DNA of 64,000 bases from Saccharothrix espanaensis DSM 44229 (GTDB taxonomy: Bacteria > Actinomycetota > Actinomycetes > Mycobacteriales > Pseudonocardiaceae), in NCBI RefSeq assembly GCF_000328705.1, contig NC_019673.1, forward strand, positions 6,758,001 to 6,822,000. Reading direction: 5' to 3'. This document shows, in pieces, positions 29,808 to 39,414 of the stretch. The number at the start of each line of letters is the position of its first letter. Position 1 is the stretch's first letter. The translations under genes and the position numbers were made by a program. The notes below the pieces were generated by a model. The model was not told the origin of the DNA and made no database searches. It saw nothing but the letters and a program-made list of their open reading frames with translations.

Positions 29808-31319
29808 GTGCTGGGGACAAGGCGGTTCGGCGTCACGGCGGCACTGGTGCTCGCCCTGGCCACCGCCGCGTCGGTGGCGGCCAGTTTCGACGTGGTCACC
29901 GGCGACGCCGCCGTGGCGTTGGACGACCTGGCCCAGTTGGCGACCGGCCTGTTCGCCACCGCCGCGTGCTGGTGGACCGCGCGCAGAGCCCGCGGCCCGG
30001 ACCGGGCGTGGCGGGTGGTCATGGGCTTCGGGATGCTCGGCTGGTCCATCGGCCAGTCCCTGTGGACGTGGTACCAGCTGGTCGAGGAACGCGCGGTCCC
30101 GTCCCCGTCGCCGGCGGACGCGGGCTACCTGAGCATCGTCCCGTTCGCCTTCGTGGCACTGCTGGTCATCGGCAGCCACCGCCGTTCGGAGAACCCGGAC
30201 GCCCTGCTGGACCGCAGGTCGAGCAGCGCCCGCCTGGTGCTCCTGCTGGACGGCCTGATCGTGGTCGGGTCGCTGTTCCTGCTCACCTGGACCACGTCGC
30301 TGGGCGGGCTGGTGCAGGCCGGGAACCCCAGCACGGCAGCGTTCCTGGTGGCCATCGCCTACCCGCTGACCGACCTGGTGCTGCTGGTGATCGTCGTGGT
30401 CCTGAGCGCCGACCGGAAGATCGTGCTGCGCCCCCAACTGCGCCTGCTGGGGCTCGGCCTGGTGGGTTTGGCGGCATCCGACAGCGCATTCGCCTACCTG
30501 GTCAGCATCCAAGCCCCGGAAGTGCCGCCGCTGGCCAACGCGGGCTTCGTCATCGGCCCGGTCCTGATCGCCCTGGCAGCCCTCGCCCCGCCCGCCCAGC
30601 ACACCGCCGCGCCCGCCAGGACGACCAAGTCCTGGCAGTGGGCCTACCTGCTCATGCCGTACGTGCCGCTGCTGGTCAGCACGGTCCTGGTGCTGCGCAG
30701 GACCCTGATCGGCGACCTGGAACCCCTCGACGGCGTGGAGATCGCCTGCGGCTTCACGGTGTTCGTGGCGGTCATCCTCCGCCAGCTCACGACCATCGTG
30801 GACAACACCAAGCTGGCGGCCCTGCTGCGGGAGTCCGAACACACCCTCGCCCACCAGGCCCACCACGACCCGTTGACGGGCCTGGCCAACCGATCCCTGT
30901 TCGAATCCCGCCTGGAATCAGCGATGGTCGCCCACCACGAAGCCGGAATCCCGTTCGGCCTGCTGTTCGTGGACCTGGACGACTTCAAATCCGTCAACGA
31001 CCTCTCCGGCCACGCCCAAGGCGACGCGGTGCTGGAACAGGTGGCCCGCCGCCTGCAACAGTGCATCAGGGACACCGACGTAGTGGCCCGCCTGGGCGGT
31101 GACGAATTCGGCGTCCTGGTCAAAGGCGTCGAAGAACCGGAAAAAGTGGCCTTCCGAATCCTCGACGCCCTGGGCGAGGACATCAGCGCCAGCGTAGGCG
31201 TGGTGGTCTGCGCAGACCCAGACCCGGAAGACACCGCACAATCAGTTCTGAAACGTGCCGACAAGGCAATGTACGAAGCAAAACGCGACGGCGGCCGCGG
31301 TCTGGTAATACACCCCTAA
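29808..31319 (+). CDS. Membrane-bound diguanylate cyclase (GGDEF)
   Basis: About 503 residues. Roughly nine hydrophobic segments fill residues 5-330, forming a membrane sensory region. A GGDEF domain occupies about 345-503, starting LAHQAHHDPLTGLANRSLF. The active-site motif is GGDEF and the RxxD inhibitory site (RDTD, five residues upstream) is intact, so it should make c-di-GMP and be feedback inhibited. There is no EAL domain. GTG at 29808 places the N-terminus just before the first membrane helix; upstream in-frame GTGs at 29766 and 29778 are possible. Confidence 0.88.
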   Translation: MLGTRRFGVTAALVLALATAASVAASFDVVTGDAAVALDDLAQLATGLFATAACWWTARRARGPDRAWRVVMGFGMLGWSIGQSLWTWYQLVEERAVPSPSPADAGYLSIVPFAFVALLVIGSHRRSENPDALLDRRSSSARLVLLLDGLIVVGSLFLLTWTTSLGGLVQAGNPSTAAFLVAIAYPLTDLVLLVIVVVLSADRKIVLRPQLRLLGLGLVGLAASDSAFAYLVSIQAPEVPPLANAGFVIGPVLIALAALAPPAQHTAAPARTTKSWQWAYLLMPYVPLLVSTVLVLRRTLIGDLEPLDGVEIACGFTVFVAVILRQLTTIVDNTKLAALLRESEHTLAHQAHHDPLTGLANRSLFESRLESAMVAHHEAGIPFGLLFVDLDDFKSVNDLSGHAQGDAVLEQVARRLQQCIRDTDVVARLGGDEFGVLVKGVEEPEKVAFRILDALGEDISASVGVVVCADPDPEDTAQSVLKRADKAMYEAKRDGGRGLVIHP

Positions 31320-31371
31320 ACACCCCACCAACACACCCCACCCAGACCGCTCCCCACACCCACCCGAAGAA

Positions 31372-31552
31372 GTCGTGTCATCCCCGTATGGCCCGCGCGC
31401 AGCGAACCGCGCTTGAGTAGTCAGCGCAAGCACGCTTTTCGCTTGCGCTGACTACTCAAGGGTGGTTGTCTTCAGACCGGGCCATACGGGGATGACACGA
31501 CGACCCACCGCTTTTCGTGTCATCCTTGGCGGCTCGCCCGTCCGGCGAGGAC
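31372..31552 (+). repeat. Nested palindromic repeat element, copy 1
   Basis: Outer arms of 24 bp (31372-31395 and 31478-31501, core TCATCCCCGTATGGCCC) are perfectly complementary. Inside are 20-bp inner arms, CTTGAGTAGTCAGCGCAAGC (31412-31431) and its exact complement (31441-31460), around a 9-nt loop. A 34-bp conserved tail (31519-31552, core CTCGCCCGTCCGGCGAGG) follows. An inverted copy with the same order of parts lies at 47989-48172. The asymmetric spacers between arms are conserved, so the element has a direction. It does not overlap a gene and is not a known IS that I recognise. Confidence 0.9.
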
Positions 31553-31706
31553 GCTTTTAATGCTTTCCCGCAGCTTCCCCAAAACCACCCAGGCGCGGCC
31601 GCCGGCCCCCGATCACCATTATCCCACGCACCACCGACAACGAACGACCAACCACACCCAGCTTCCACCCAGCTCAGCCGCTCAGCCGCCCAGCGTCCGC
31701 GTCCCA

Positions 31707-31815
31707 CTCAGCACCTCAGCGTCCGCGCCCGGCCAGCACCCCAGCCCTCCCGCTCAGCACCTCAGCGTCCGCGCCCGGCCAGCACCCCAGCCCTCCCGCT
31801 CAGCACCTCAGCGTC
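31707..31815. repeat. 46-bp tandem repeat (2.4 copies)
   Basis: Identical units at 31707-31752 and 31753-31798 start CTCAGCACCTCAGCGTCCGC, with a third partial unit to 31815. The last unit overlaps the final codons of the cyclase-family gene (stop at 31808), so the array may have grown from that gene's 3' end. Looser related sequence extends left to about 31675. The remainder of 31320-31807 outside this array and the palindromic element shows no gene. Confidence 0.9.
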
Positions 31816-32626
31816 GCGGCACGAAGGCGTAGATGCTGGCCGGTGAGCCTGAGCCCCGGCGGTTGATCGTGCCGCCCGCCATCACGTAGGCGCCGGTTTC
31901 CGGGAGGCGGGCCAGGTTGGCCAGGATCTCCAGGCTGATCCGGTGCTCCTGGTAGAGCAGCTTCGACACCGCGTAGGAGGTGTCCGATGCCGACTCGACG
32001 CTGAACGTGTCGGTCCCGAGGGCTCCGCGACGGCCCAGTCGGCCGGTGCGCACCAACCACTGCGCCGCCTCCAGCGAGAAGCCCGGCTGGTGCATCTGGC
32101 CGGTTGCGTCGTAGTTGAAGAACGCGGGCGTCCCCCACCGGTCTTCCCACCCGGTCCACAGCACCACCGCGGCTTCCCGCGGGATGCGGCCGTGGCGGCG
32201 TTCCCACCGCTGGAGGTCCGCGACGCTCACCTCGTAGTCCGCGTTGCGGCGGGCCTGCTCGCGGATGTCGATCTTCACCGCCGGCAGGAACAGGTCCTCG
32301 GTGTCCAGTTCGTCCGCGTACGGCTGACCTTCGTTGAAGTGCGCCGGCGCACCCCAGTGCGTTCCGGTGTGCTCTCCCTGCCGCACGTACTGGAGGTAGA
32401 AACCGTCCTTCGGCACCGTCGTCACCGTCTGCACGGTGAACTCCGGGTCCCCGGGGTACACGTTCGTCCGCTCCGGGTCGTTGACGTGCGCCAGGTTCAC
32501 CAACCGGTACCCCCGCAGCGGGGAAGCGTCACCGCCCGACGAACCAGTGGCCCCAGCCGCCCCTGCCCCAGCAACCATGCCGCCCACTGTAGAAAAAACG
32601 CCCGCGAGCATCGACCGCCTGCGCAC
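31808..32626 (-). CDS. Exported cyclase-family (kynurenine formamidase-like) hydrolase
   Basis: A 272-residue protein of the PF04199-type metal-dependent cyclase/hydrolase family. The N-terminus MRRRSMLAGVFSTVGG looks like a Tat signal, followed by a Gly/Ala/Ser linker. The metal-site motif HxGTHxDxPxH is present as HTGTHWGAPAHF, with Gly in place of the usual Asp. AYVMAGGTINRRGSGSPASIYAF forms the C-terminal core. A GTG start at 32626 is preceded by GGAGGAG. The missing Asp may change metal binding or be normal for this exported subgroup. The substrate is unknown. Confidence 0.8.
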   Translation of the reverse strand: MRRRSMLAGVFSTVGGMVAGAGAAGATGSSGGDASPLRGYRLVNLAHVNDPERTNVYPGDPEFTVQTVTTVPKDGFYLQYVRQGEHTGTHWGAPAHFNEGQPYADELDTEDLFLPAVKIDIREQARRNADYEVSVADLQRWERRHGRIPREAAVVLWTGWEDRWGTPAFFNYDATGQMHQPGFSLEAAQWLVRTGRLGRRGALGTDTFSVESASDTSYAVSKLLYQEHRISLEILANLARLPETGAYVMAGGTINRRGSGSPASIYAFVPRR

Positions 32627-32686
32627 TGTCGGCCACTCCTCCGCCTAGCTGTTCACCCGATCCGGGCAACCTTAACGGCTGGCCGA

Positions 32687-33901
32687 TCACATAACGATGA
32701 CCTGCCGGACGGCTTCCCCGGACGCCAAACGGGCGAACCCGTCATTCACCGCGTCCAACTCCACACTCCCCGTCAACAACTCCCGCACGGGCAGCAGCCC
32801 CGCCCGGTACAGCTCCACGAAGCGCGGCACGTCCCGCCGGGGCACGCACGACCCCAGGTAGCTGCCCTTCAGCGTCCGCTCCTCCGCCACCAGGCTCAGC
32901 GCCGGCAACGACACCGTCTTATCGGGATGCGGCAACCCCACCGCCACCGTCACCCCACCGGGTGCCGTGGCCGCGTACGCCTGCTCCAGCACAGCCACCA
33001 CACCGGTCGTGTCGATGACCTTGTCCGCGCCTCCCCCGGTCAACTCCCGCACAGCTCTTACAACACCAGCCCCGCCAACACCAACCCCGCTTCGACCCGC
33101 GTCGACCCCACCCAGGACCACCTCGGCACCCAGCCGCGCGGCCAGGTCGAGCTTCGCCTGCACCACGTCCACCGCGATGATCGACGCCGCTCCAGCGGCC
33201 CGAGCCCCGAGCACCGCAGCCAACCCCACGCCGCCCAGCCCGAACACCGCGACCCGATCCCCCGGCACCACGCCCGCGCTGTAGAACGCCGCTCCCACGC
33301 CCGTCAGCACCGCGCACCCGAACAGGGCCGCCACGTCGAAGGGCAGATCTCCCGGGATCCGGGTAGCCGACTTCTCCGACACCACCGCGTACTCGGCGAA
33401 CCCGGACACTCCCAAGTGGTGGTTGAGCCGCGTCCCGTCGGCGTCACGCCACCGCCGCCCGCCTCCGAGCAACGTGCCCTCCCGGTTGGCCGCTCCGCCC
33501 GGCTCGCACAACGCCGGCCGCCCGGCGACGCACCGGCGGCACCCTCCGCAAGCGGGCACGAACGACAGCACCACCCGATCCCCCACAACAAACCCAGCCC
33601 GTTCAGCGAGATCCCCCACCGGCTCGGCGACCCGACCCGTCCCTCCCCCGCCTCGACCCGCCGCTCCGCCACCCCGACCCGCCGCTCCGCCGACCTCGAC
33701 CACCTCCCCCGCGGCCTCGTGCCCCAGCACCATCGGCAACGGCCGCACCCGCGACCCGTCGATCACCGACAAGTCCGAGTGGCACAACCCGGTGGCCCCG
33801 ATGCGGATCAGCAACTCGCCCGGTCCGGGTGGGTCCAGCGAGAGCCGCCGAACCCGCAACGGCCCGCCCACCGCGTCCAGCACGGCTCCGCGCACGATCA
33901 C
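32687..33901 (-). CDS. Zinc-dependent alcohol dehydrogenase with Gly-rich insertions
   Basis: A 404-residue medium-chain dehydrogenase. Catalytic zinc ligands are Cys in TGLCHSD and His in GHEAAGEVVEVG. The four structural-zinc cysteines are in PACGGCRRCVAGRPALC. The NAD motif is VFGLGGVGLAAV. Two unusual Gly/Ala/Arg-rich insertions appear: one right after GEVVEVG (about 25 residues of GGAAGRGGG type) and one near DAGRSGVGVGGAG. Both look like expansions of GC-rich codons in surface loops. GTG at 33901 overlaps the thioesterase stop (GTGA); GTG 33895 is an alternative. The substrate is not predictable. Confidence 0.88.
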   Translation of the reverse strand: MIVRGAVLDAVGGPLRVRRLSLDPPGPGELLIRIGATGLCHSDLSVIDGSRVRPLPMVLGHEAAGEVVEVGGAAGRGGGAAGRGGGGTGRVAEPVGDLAERAGFVVGDRVVLSFVPACGGCRRCVAGRPALCEPGGAANREGTLLGGGRRWRDADGTRLNHHLGVSGFAEYAVVSEKSATRIPGDLPFDVAALFGCAVLTGVGAAFYSAGVVPGDRVAVFGLGGVGLAAVLGARAAGAASIIAVDVVQAKLDLAARLGAEVVLGGVDAGRSGVGVGGAGVVRAVRELTGGGADKVIDTTGVVAVLEQAYAATAPGGVTVAVGLPHPDKTVSLPALSLVAEERTLKGSYLGSCVPRRDVPRFVELYRAGLLPVRELLTGSVELDAVNDGFARLASGEAVRQVIVM

Positions 33902-34311
33902 CGGACCACCAACCCCTCCATCGCGGCCCGCAACCCGGCCGGGATCTCCACCGGCTCGCGCGTCAGCCGGTCCACGAACACGTGCACGAAGTGCCCTTCG
34001 GCCACCACGTCGTCCCGGTCCACCGGGAAGAACCCGACCTCGTACCGCACGCTGGACCGCCCCAGCCTCCCCACCCGCAACCCGCCGTCCACGGCGTCCG
34101 GAAACGAGATCGGAGCCCGGTAGTTGCAGTGCGACTCCACGCACAGCCCGATGGCCGCACCACCGTGGATGTCCAACCCGGCCTCCGAGATCAGCCAGGT
34201 GTTGATCACCGTGTCCATGAACGCGTAGTGGACGACGTTGTTCACGTGCCCGTAGACGTCGTTGTCCGCCCACCTCGTGGGGATCCGCTGCCAGTGCCGG
34301 TAGTCACGCAC
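33898..34311 (-). CDS. Acyl-CoA thioesterase (4-hydroxybenzoyl-CoA thioesterase-like hotdog)
   Basis: A 137-residue single hotdog domain. TRWADNDVYGHVNNVVHYAFMDT carries the catalytic Asp and the HVNN loop of this family; NYRAPISFPD is also conserved. Length is normal. It is translationally coupled to the downstream alcohol dehydrogenase by a GTGA overlap, so the two may process the same acyl or aldehyde intermediate, which is inference. Confidence 0.9.
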   Translation of the reverse strand: MRDYRHWQRIPTRWADNDVYGHVNNVVHYAFMDTVINTWLISEAGLDIHGGAAIGLCVESHCNYRAPISFPDAVDGGLRVGRLGRSSVRYEVGFFPVDRDDVVAEGHFVHVFVDRLTREPVEIPAGLRAAMEGLVVR

Positions 34312-34954
34312 ACCCCAGTCTCACCACGGCACCCCGCCCGGCGGAACCCCGCCTCCCCAAATTATCTACCAGCGTTAGCTTTCCCTCCGCCCCGCCCCAC
34401 CTGCACCTCACCGCACACCGCGCGAACCCACCCGATCGTGCGGTCCCACGAAGCCAACTCCTCCGTTTGATCAACATCACACCCCGCGTCCGGCGCTACC
34501 CCACCCCCCGCACGCACGTCACAGCGTGACCGGACGGAGCAACCTCCACACCCTCCGCACCGCTCCGCTCCACACCCACCACCACCCGAACGGCTATTCG
34601 GCCACGCAGCTCTCCGCAGCAATGCGAAAGCTCTCCTCCGGACGGATGATCTTTAAGCCGCACATCGGCGGTATGTAGACCGGGATGACATCGCAGCCAG
34701 CCGTCAACACCACGTTCGAGTGAAGATCATTAGCCCGTGAGGGCGATAGATTCCACCTCACACCGAATGAACCCACTAACGCCGCGCAAAATCACCCAGA
34801 ATTGCTTGCTCCGGTCACGACCTGCACGCCGAGTACACGAATGCCTTCCAGATAGCTCTATGGGAGGTCGCCGTGTTGGCCGCTTCCCGCCGCGCATTCG
34901 GCGTCACTACCGTCAATCCGGCCCAATGAACGAATCCGATTGGCGGTGTAAGTG
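34312..34954. other. Lower-GC region upstream of the encapsulin locus
   Basis: This 640-bp stretch is clearly richer in A/T than its surroundings, mainly 34600-34850. It must contain the promoter of the shell genes, but no single -35/-10 pair stands out. A possible small minus-strand gene is listed separately. The base composition could mark transferred or regulatory DNA. Confidence 0.4.
34594..34776 (-). CDS. Possible 60-residue (or shorter) small protein
   Basis: A minus-strand frame from GTG 34776 to TAG encodes a product whose second half reads GCDVIPVYIPPMCGLKIIRP and ends ESFRIAAESCVAE. Three Cys in the last 35 residues and non-random amino acid use are suggestive. Codon GC is lower than in all neighbours. 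No good ribosome site was found and internal starts are possible. It may be a decayed gene end. Confidence 0.28.
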   Translation of the reverse strand: MGSFGVRWNLSPSRANDLHSNVVLTAGCDVIPVYIPPMCGLKIIRPEESFRIAAESCVAE

Positions 34955-36361
<1,407 letters not shown>

Positions 36362-36527
36362 CCCCTCATGACACCCCCAGCACCGCCGCTCCCACGAACC
36401 GCGAGAACCGCGCGAACGGCAGCAACCCCACGCCGCACGAGCAGCACGAACCAAGCGAACCGCACGACGAGACCCAGCGCGATCCGCAACGCGAAACCAG
36501 TCCTCACAACGAGAGAGGGAACCTGAC

Positions 36528-37937
36528 GTGACCGTGACGGACCCCGGCCCCACCGCGGAAGAGGCCGAGCACCAGCGGCAGAGCCTGAGCCCCGCGGGCG
36601 CGCGGAACCTGGCGACCACGACCAAGTCCACCCCGCAGATGCAGGGCATCTCACCGCGGTGGCTGCTGCGCAAACTCCCCTGGGTGCAGACCCAGGCCGG
36701 CACCTACCGGGTCAACCGGCGGCTCACCTACGCGGTGGGCGACGGTCGGGTGACCTTCATCAGCACCGGCGCGGACATCCGGGTCATCCCGCAGGAGCTG
36801 CGGGAGCTCCGGGCGTTGCGGGACTTCCCGGACGACGAGGTGCTGACTGCCCTGGCGGCTCGGTTCGAGCAGCGCGAGTACGCGCCCGGTGACGTGGTGG
36901 TCGAGGCGGGAGGGCGGGCCGACGAGGTCTTCCTGATCGCGCACGGCAAGGTGAACCGGATCGGCGAGGGCGAGTACGGCGACCAGACCGTGCTGGACAC
37001 CCTGGCCGACGGCGACCACTTCGGCGACGAGGTGCTCACCGGCCAGGAGAGCGACTGGGGCTTCACCGCCAAGGCCGTGACCCCGGTGATCGCGCTGGTG
37101 CTGCCGTGGCGCTCGGTCCAGCAGCTCAACGGCCAGGCCGACGCGCTGCGCGCGCACATCGAGGAGGTCGGGCGCACCCAGGGCAAGCCGCAGAACAAGC
37201 ACGGCGAGGCGGCGATCGAGATCGCCTCCGGCCACGACGGCGAGCCGGACCTGCCGACCACGTTCGTGGACTACGAGATCGCCCCGCGCGAGTACGAGCT
37301 CAGCGTCGCGCAGACCGTGCTGCGGGTGCACTCCCGCGTCGCGGACCTCTACAACCAGCCGATGAACCAGACCGAGCAGCAGTTGCGGTTGACCATCGAG
37401 GCCCTGCGCGAGCGCCAGGAGTACGAGATGATCAACAACCGCGAGATCGGGCTGCTGCACAACGCCGACCTCAAGCAGCGGATCCACACCCGGAGCGGCC
37501 CGCCCACCCCGGACGACCTGGACGACCTGCTCAGCCGGCGGCGCAAGACCGCGTTCTTCCTCGCCCACCCGAAGGCCATCGCCGCGTTCGGCCGGGAGAC
37601 CTCCAAGCGGGGGCTCTACCCCGGCACGGTCGACGTCGACGGCACGCACGTCACGACGTGGCGCGGGGTGCCGATCCTGCCGTCCAACAAGATCCCGATC
37701 ACCGACCAGGGCACCAGCTCCATCCTCGCGATGCGCGTCGGGGAGCAGGACAGCGGCGTGGTCGGGCTGCACCAGACCGGTATCCCGGACGAGTTCCAGC
37801 CGGGGCTGAACGTGCGGTTCATGGGCATCGACGACAAGGCGATCATCTCCTACCTGGTCAGCGCCTACTACTCGGTGGCCGTCCTGGTCCCCGACGCCCT
37901 GGGCGTGCTGGAGCACGTGGAGATCGGCCGCTACTAG
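36528..37937 (+). CDS. Family 2B encapsulin shell protein (second copy)
   Basis: A 469-residue paralogue of the preceding gene. It shares the N-arm [18 protein letters not shown], the inserted cyclic-nucleotide-binding-like domain (about 100-210) and a nearly identical P-domain stretch including [12 protein letters not shown] and [15 protein letters not shown]. The cassette here is HFGDEVL, again without the canonical Arg. GAGGGA precedes the GTG start. Divergence is concentrated in the inserted domain and the extreme N-terminus, suggesting a shared lattice with different outer surfaces or ligands. The 166-bp gap between the two shell genes has no hairpin, so co-transcription is likely. A hairpin follows the stop. 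Confidence 0.92.
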   Translation: MTVTDPGPTAEEAEHQRQSLSPAGARNLATTTKSTPQMQGISPRWLLRKLPWVQTQAGTYRVNRRLTYAVGDGRVTFISTGADIRVIPQELRELRALRDFPDDEVLTALAARFEQREYAPGDVVVEAGGRADEVFLIAHGKVNRIGEGEYGDQTVLDTLADGDHFGDEVLTGQESDWGFTAKAVTPVIALVLPWRSVQQLNGQADALRAHIEEVGRTQGKPQNKHGEAAIEIASGHDGEPDLPTTFVDYEIAPREYELSVAQTVLRVHSRVADLYNQPMNQTEQQLRLTIEALRERQEYEMINNREIGLLHNADLKQRIHTRSGPPTPDDLDDLLSRRRKTAFFLAHPKAIAAFGRETSKRGLYPGTVDVDGTHVTTWRGVPILPSNKIPITDQGTSSILAMRVGEQDSGVVGLHQTGIPDEFQPGLNVRFMGIDDKAIISYLVSAYYSVAVLVPDALGVLEHVEIGRY

Positions 37938-37944
37938 TCACCCC

Positions 37945-37973
37945 GGGGTGGCCGGACCGCGCCCGGCCACCCC
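37945..37973 (+). terminator. 11-bp hairpin between shell and prenyl synthase genes
   Basis: GGGGTGGCCGG pairs exactly with CCGGCCACCCC across a 7-nt loop, 7 bp after the second shell stop. There is no U-tract. It may be a full terminator or a partial one that lowers expression of the cargo and MEP genes relative to the shell, as seen in systems needing excess shell protein; this is inference. Confidence 0.6.
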
Positions 37974-38000
37974 CGCGTCCTTCGCCTCCGCACCTCCCTC

Positions 38001-38050
38001 CCGCACCTGAACGCACCTGAACGCACTTCAACGCACCTCCACGCACCCGC
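38001..38050 (+). repeat. Five tandem 10-bp repeats
   Basis: Decamers of the type ACGCACCTGA (first one CCGCACCTGA, later ones ACGCACTTCA, ACGCACCTCC and ACGCACCCGC) lie between the second shell gene and the prenyl synthase. A half-turn period of 10 bp could place a DNA-binding protein on one face, or this may be simple slippage. Confidence 0.7.
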
Positions 38051-38166
38051 GCGGCCCACGTACCTCCAAGTACCCACGCTGCCCACGAATGCCCCACGCG
38101 GGCGCAGCGCGAGCCGCGTGCATCCCCCCGCAGAGCCGGGCGCTCACCCCGAACAGGAGTCCGCCG

Positions 38167-39207
38167 ATGACCGATCTGGACGTCACCACCGCGCACCGGT
38201 CCGCGCGCGAGGTGCTGAGCTGGAGCCGCGCCGGACTGGACCCGGCGCTGCGCGCGGCGGTGGACCGGCTGCCCGACTCGATGCGGGTGATCGCGGGCTA
38301 CCACCTCGGGTGGTGGGACGAGCACGGCCACCCGGCCGGCGCGGACCCCGGCAAGGCGCTGCGACCCGCGCTGGCGCTGCTCACCGCGCAGGCGGTGGGC
38401 GGCAGCGCGACCGAGGCGTTGCCGGGTGCGGTGGCCGTGGAGCTGGTGCACAACTTCTCGCTGCTGCACGACGACGTGATGGACGGCGACGCGACCCGCC
38501 GGCACCGGCCGACCGCGTGGACCGTGTTCGGCGTGAACGGCGCGATCCTCGCCGGCGACTCGCTGCTCACGCTGGCGCTGGACGTGCTCGCGGGCAGCGG
38601 CCACCCGGCCGCCACGCAGGCGATCCGGGTGCTGTCCGCCGCGACCCAGCGGCTCAACGACGGGCAGGCCGCCGACCTCGCGTTCGAGGAGCGCGGCGAC
38701 GTGCAGGTGGCCGAGTGCGTGCGGATGGCGCAGAACAAGACCGCCGGGCTGATCGGCGCGTCGTGCGCACTGGGCGCGCTGTTCGGCGGCGGCACGGCCG
38801 ACCAGGTCGAGCACCTGCGCCAGTTCGGCGAGCACGTGGGCCTGGCGTTCCAGTTCGCCGACGACCTGCTGGGCATCTGGGGCGACCCGGAGGTGACCGG
38901 CAAGCCGGTGTACTCCGACCTGCACAATCGCAAGAAGTCGCTGCCCGTGGTGGCGGCGCTGAACTCCGACACCACCGCGGCGCGGGAGCTGGACGAGCTG
39001 TACCACACCGAAGGCCAGCTCACCGGTGCCGAACTGGAGCACGTGGCGCGGCTGATCGAGGCGTCCGGAGCGCGGGACTGGAGCGTGGGCCGGGCCGAGA
39101 CCCTGCTGGCGCAGGCCCGCGAACACCTCCGCGCCGCCGACCCGGCCGAGCAGGCGGAGCGCGAGCTGGACGCGCTGGCGGCTCTCGCCACGCAGCGGGA
39201 CCACTGA
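38167..39207 (+). CDS. Polyprenyl (all-trans) diphosphate synthase, probable encapsulin cargo
   Basis: A 346-residue isoprenyl chain-elongating enzyme. Conserved GKALRPAL binds diphosphate (Lys63, Arg66). The first Asp-rich motif is DDVMD (102-106) and the second DDLLGIWGD (232-240), so catalysis should be intact. Product length (C15-C20 or more) cannot be set with confidence. AGGAG precedes the ATG at 38167. It follows the two shell genes, and prenyl synthases and terpene cyclases are the known cargo types of family 2B encapsulins. No long disordered N-terminal extension is seen, so a loading signal is not obvious. The MEP genes downstream would supply its C5 substrates. Confidence 0.92.
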   Translation: MTDLDVTTAHRSAREVLSWSRAGLDPALRAAVDRLPDSMRVIAGYHLGWWDEHGHPAGADPGKALRPALALLTAQAVGGSATEALPGAVAVELVHNFSLLHDDVMDGDATRRHRPTAWTVFGVNGAILAGDSLLTLALDVLAGSGHPAATQAIRVLSAATQRLNDGQAADLAFEERGDVQVAECVRMAQNKTAGLIGASCALGALFGGGTADQVEHLRQFGEHVGLAFQFADDLLGIWGDPEVTGKPVYSDLHNRKKSLPVVAALNSDTTAARELDELYHTEGQLTGAELEHVARLIEASGARDWSVGRAETLLAQAREHLRAADPAEQAERELDALAALATQRDH

Positions 39208-39414
39208 GCTTCGACCACTCGCTTCGGTCACTCGCTTCGGTCTCGCCGGAAGGCACGAGCCGCAACGCGCCAACCTCACAGCACGAGCCCACGAGCCACG
39301 AGCCGTGCCTCGCAGCACGAGGCACGGGCCCGAGCCGTGCCACGAGGCGCGAGGCGCGAGCTGTAAGAGCACGGAAGTACCTCTCAACAGAACCCGCTGA
39401 GTCAGGAGCCAGGC
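39208..39414 (+). repeat. Short direct-repeat region between prenyl synthase and ispH
   Basis: CACTCGCTTCGGT occurs twice in tandem (about 39218-39243). ACGAGCC-type heptamers recur through 39270-39365, with a small hairpin GTGCCTCG/CGAGGCAC. No gene is present. The repeats resemble other local minisatellites in this window in style but not in sequence. Confidence 0.6.

Noticed and set aside
34362-34622. 86-residue minus-strand frame in the intergenic region
   Set aside because: Composition is dominated by Gly/Cys/Arg runs from GC-rich sequence and it overlaps the better small frame at 34594-34776.
38001-38050. Possible CRISPR array
   Set aside because: Units are 10 bp with no spacers and no cas genes are present. 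The other minisatellites also lack spacer structure.
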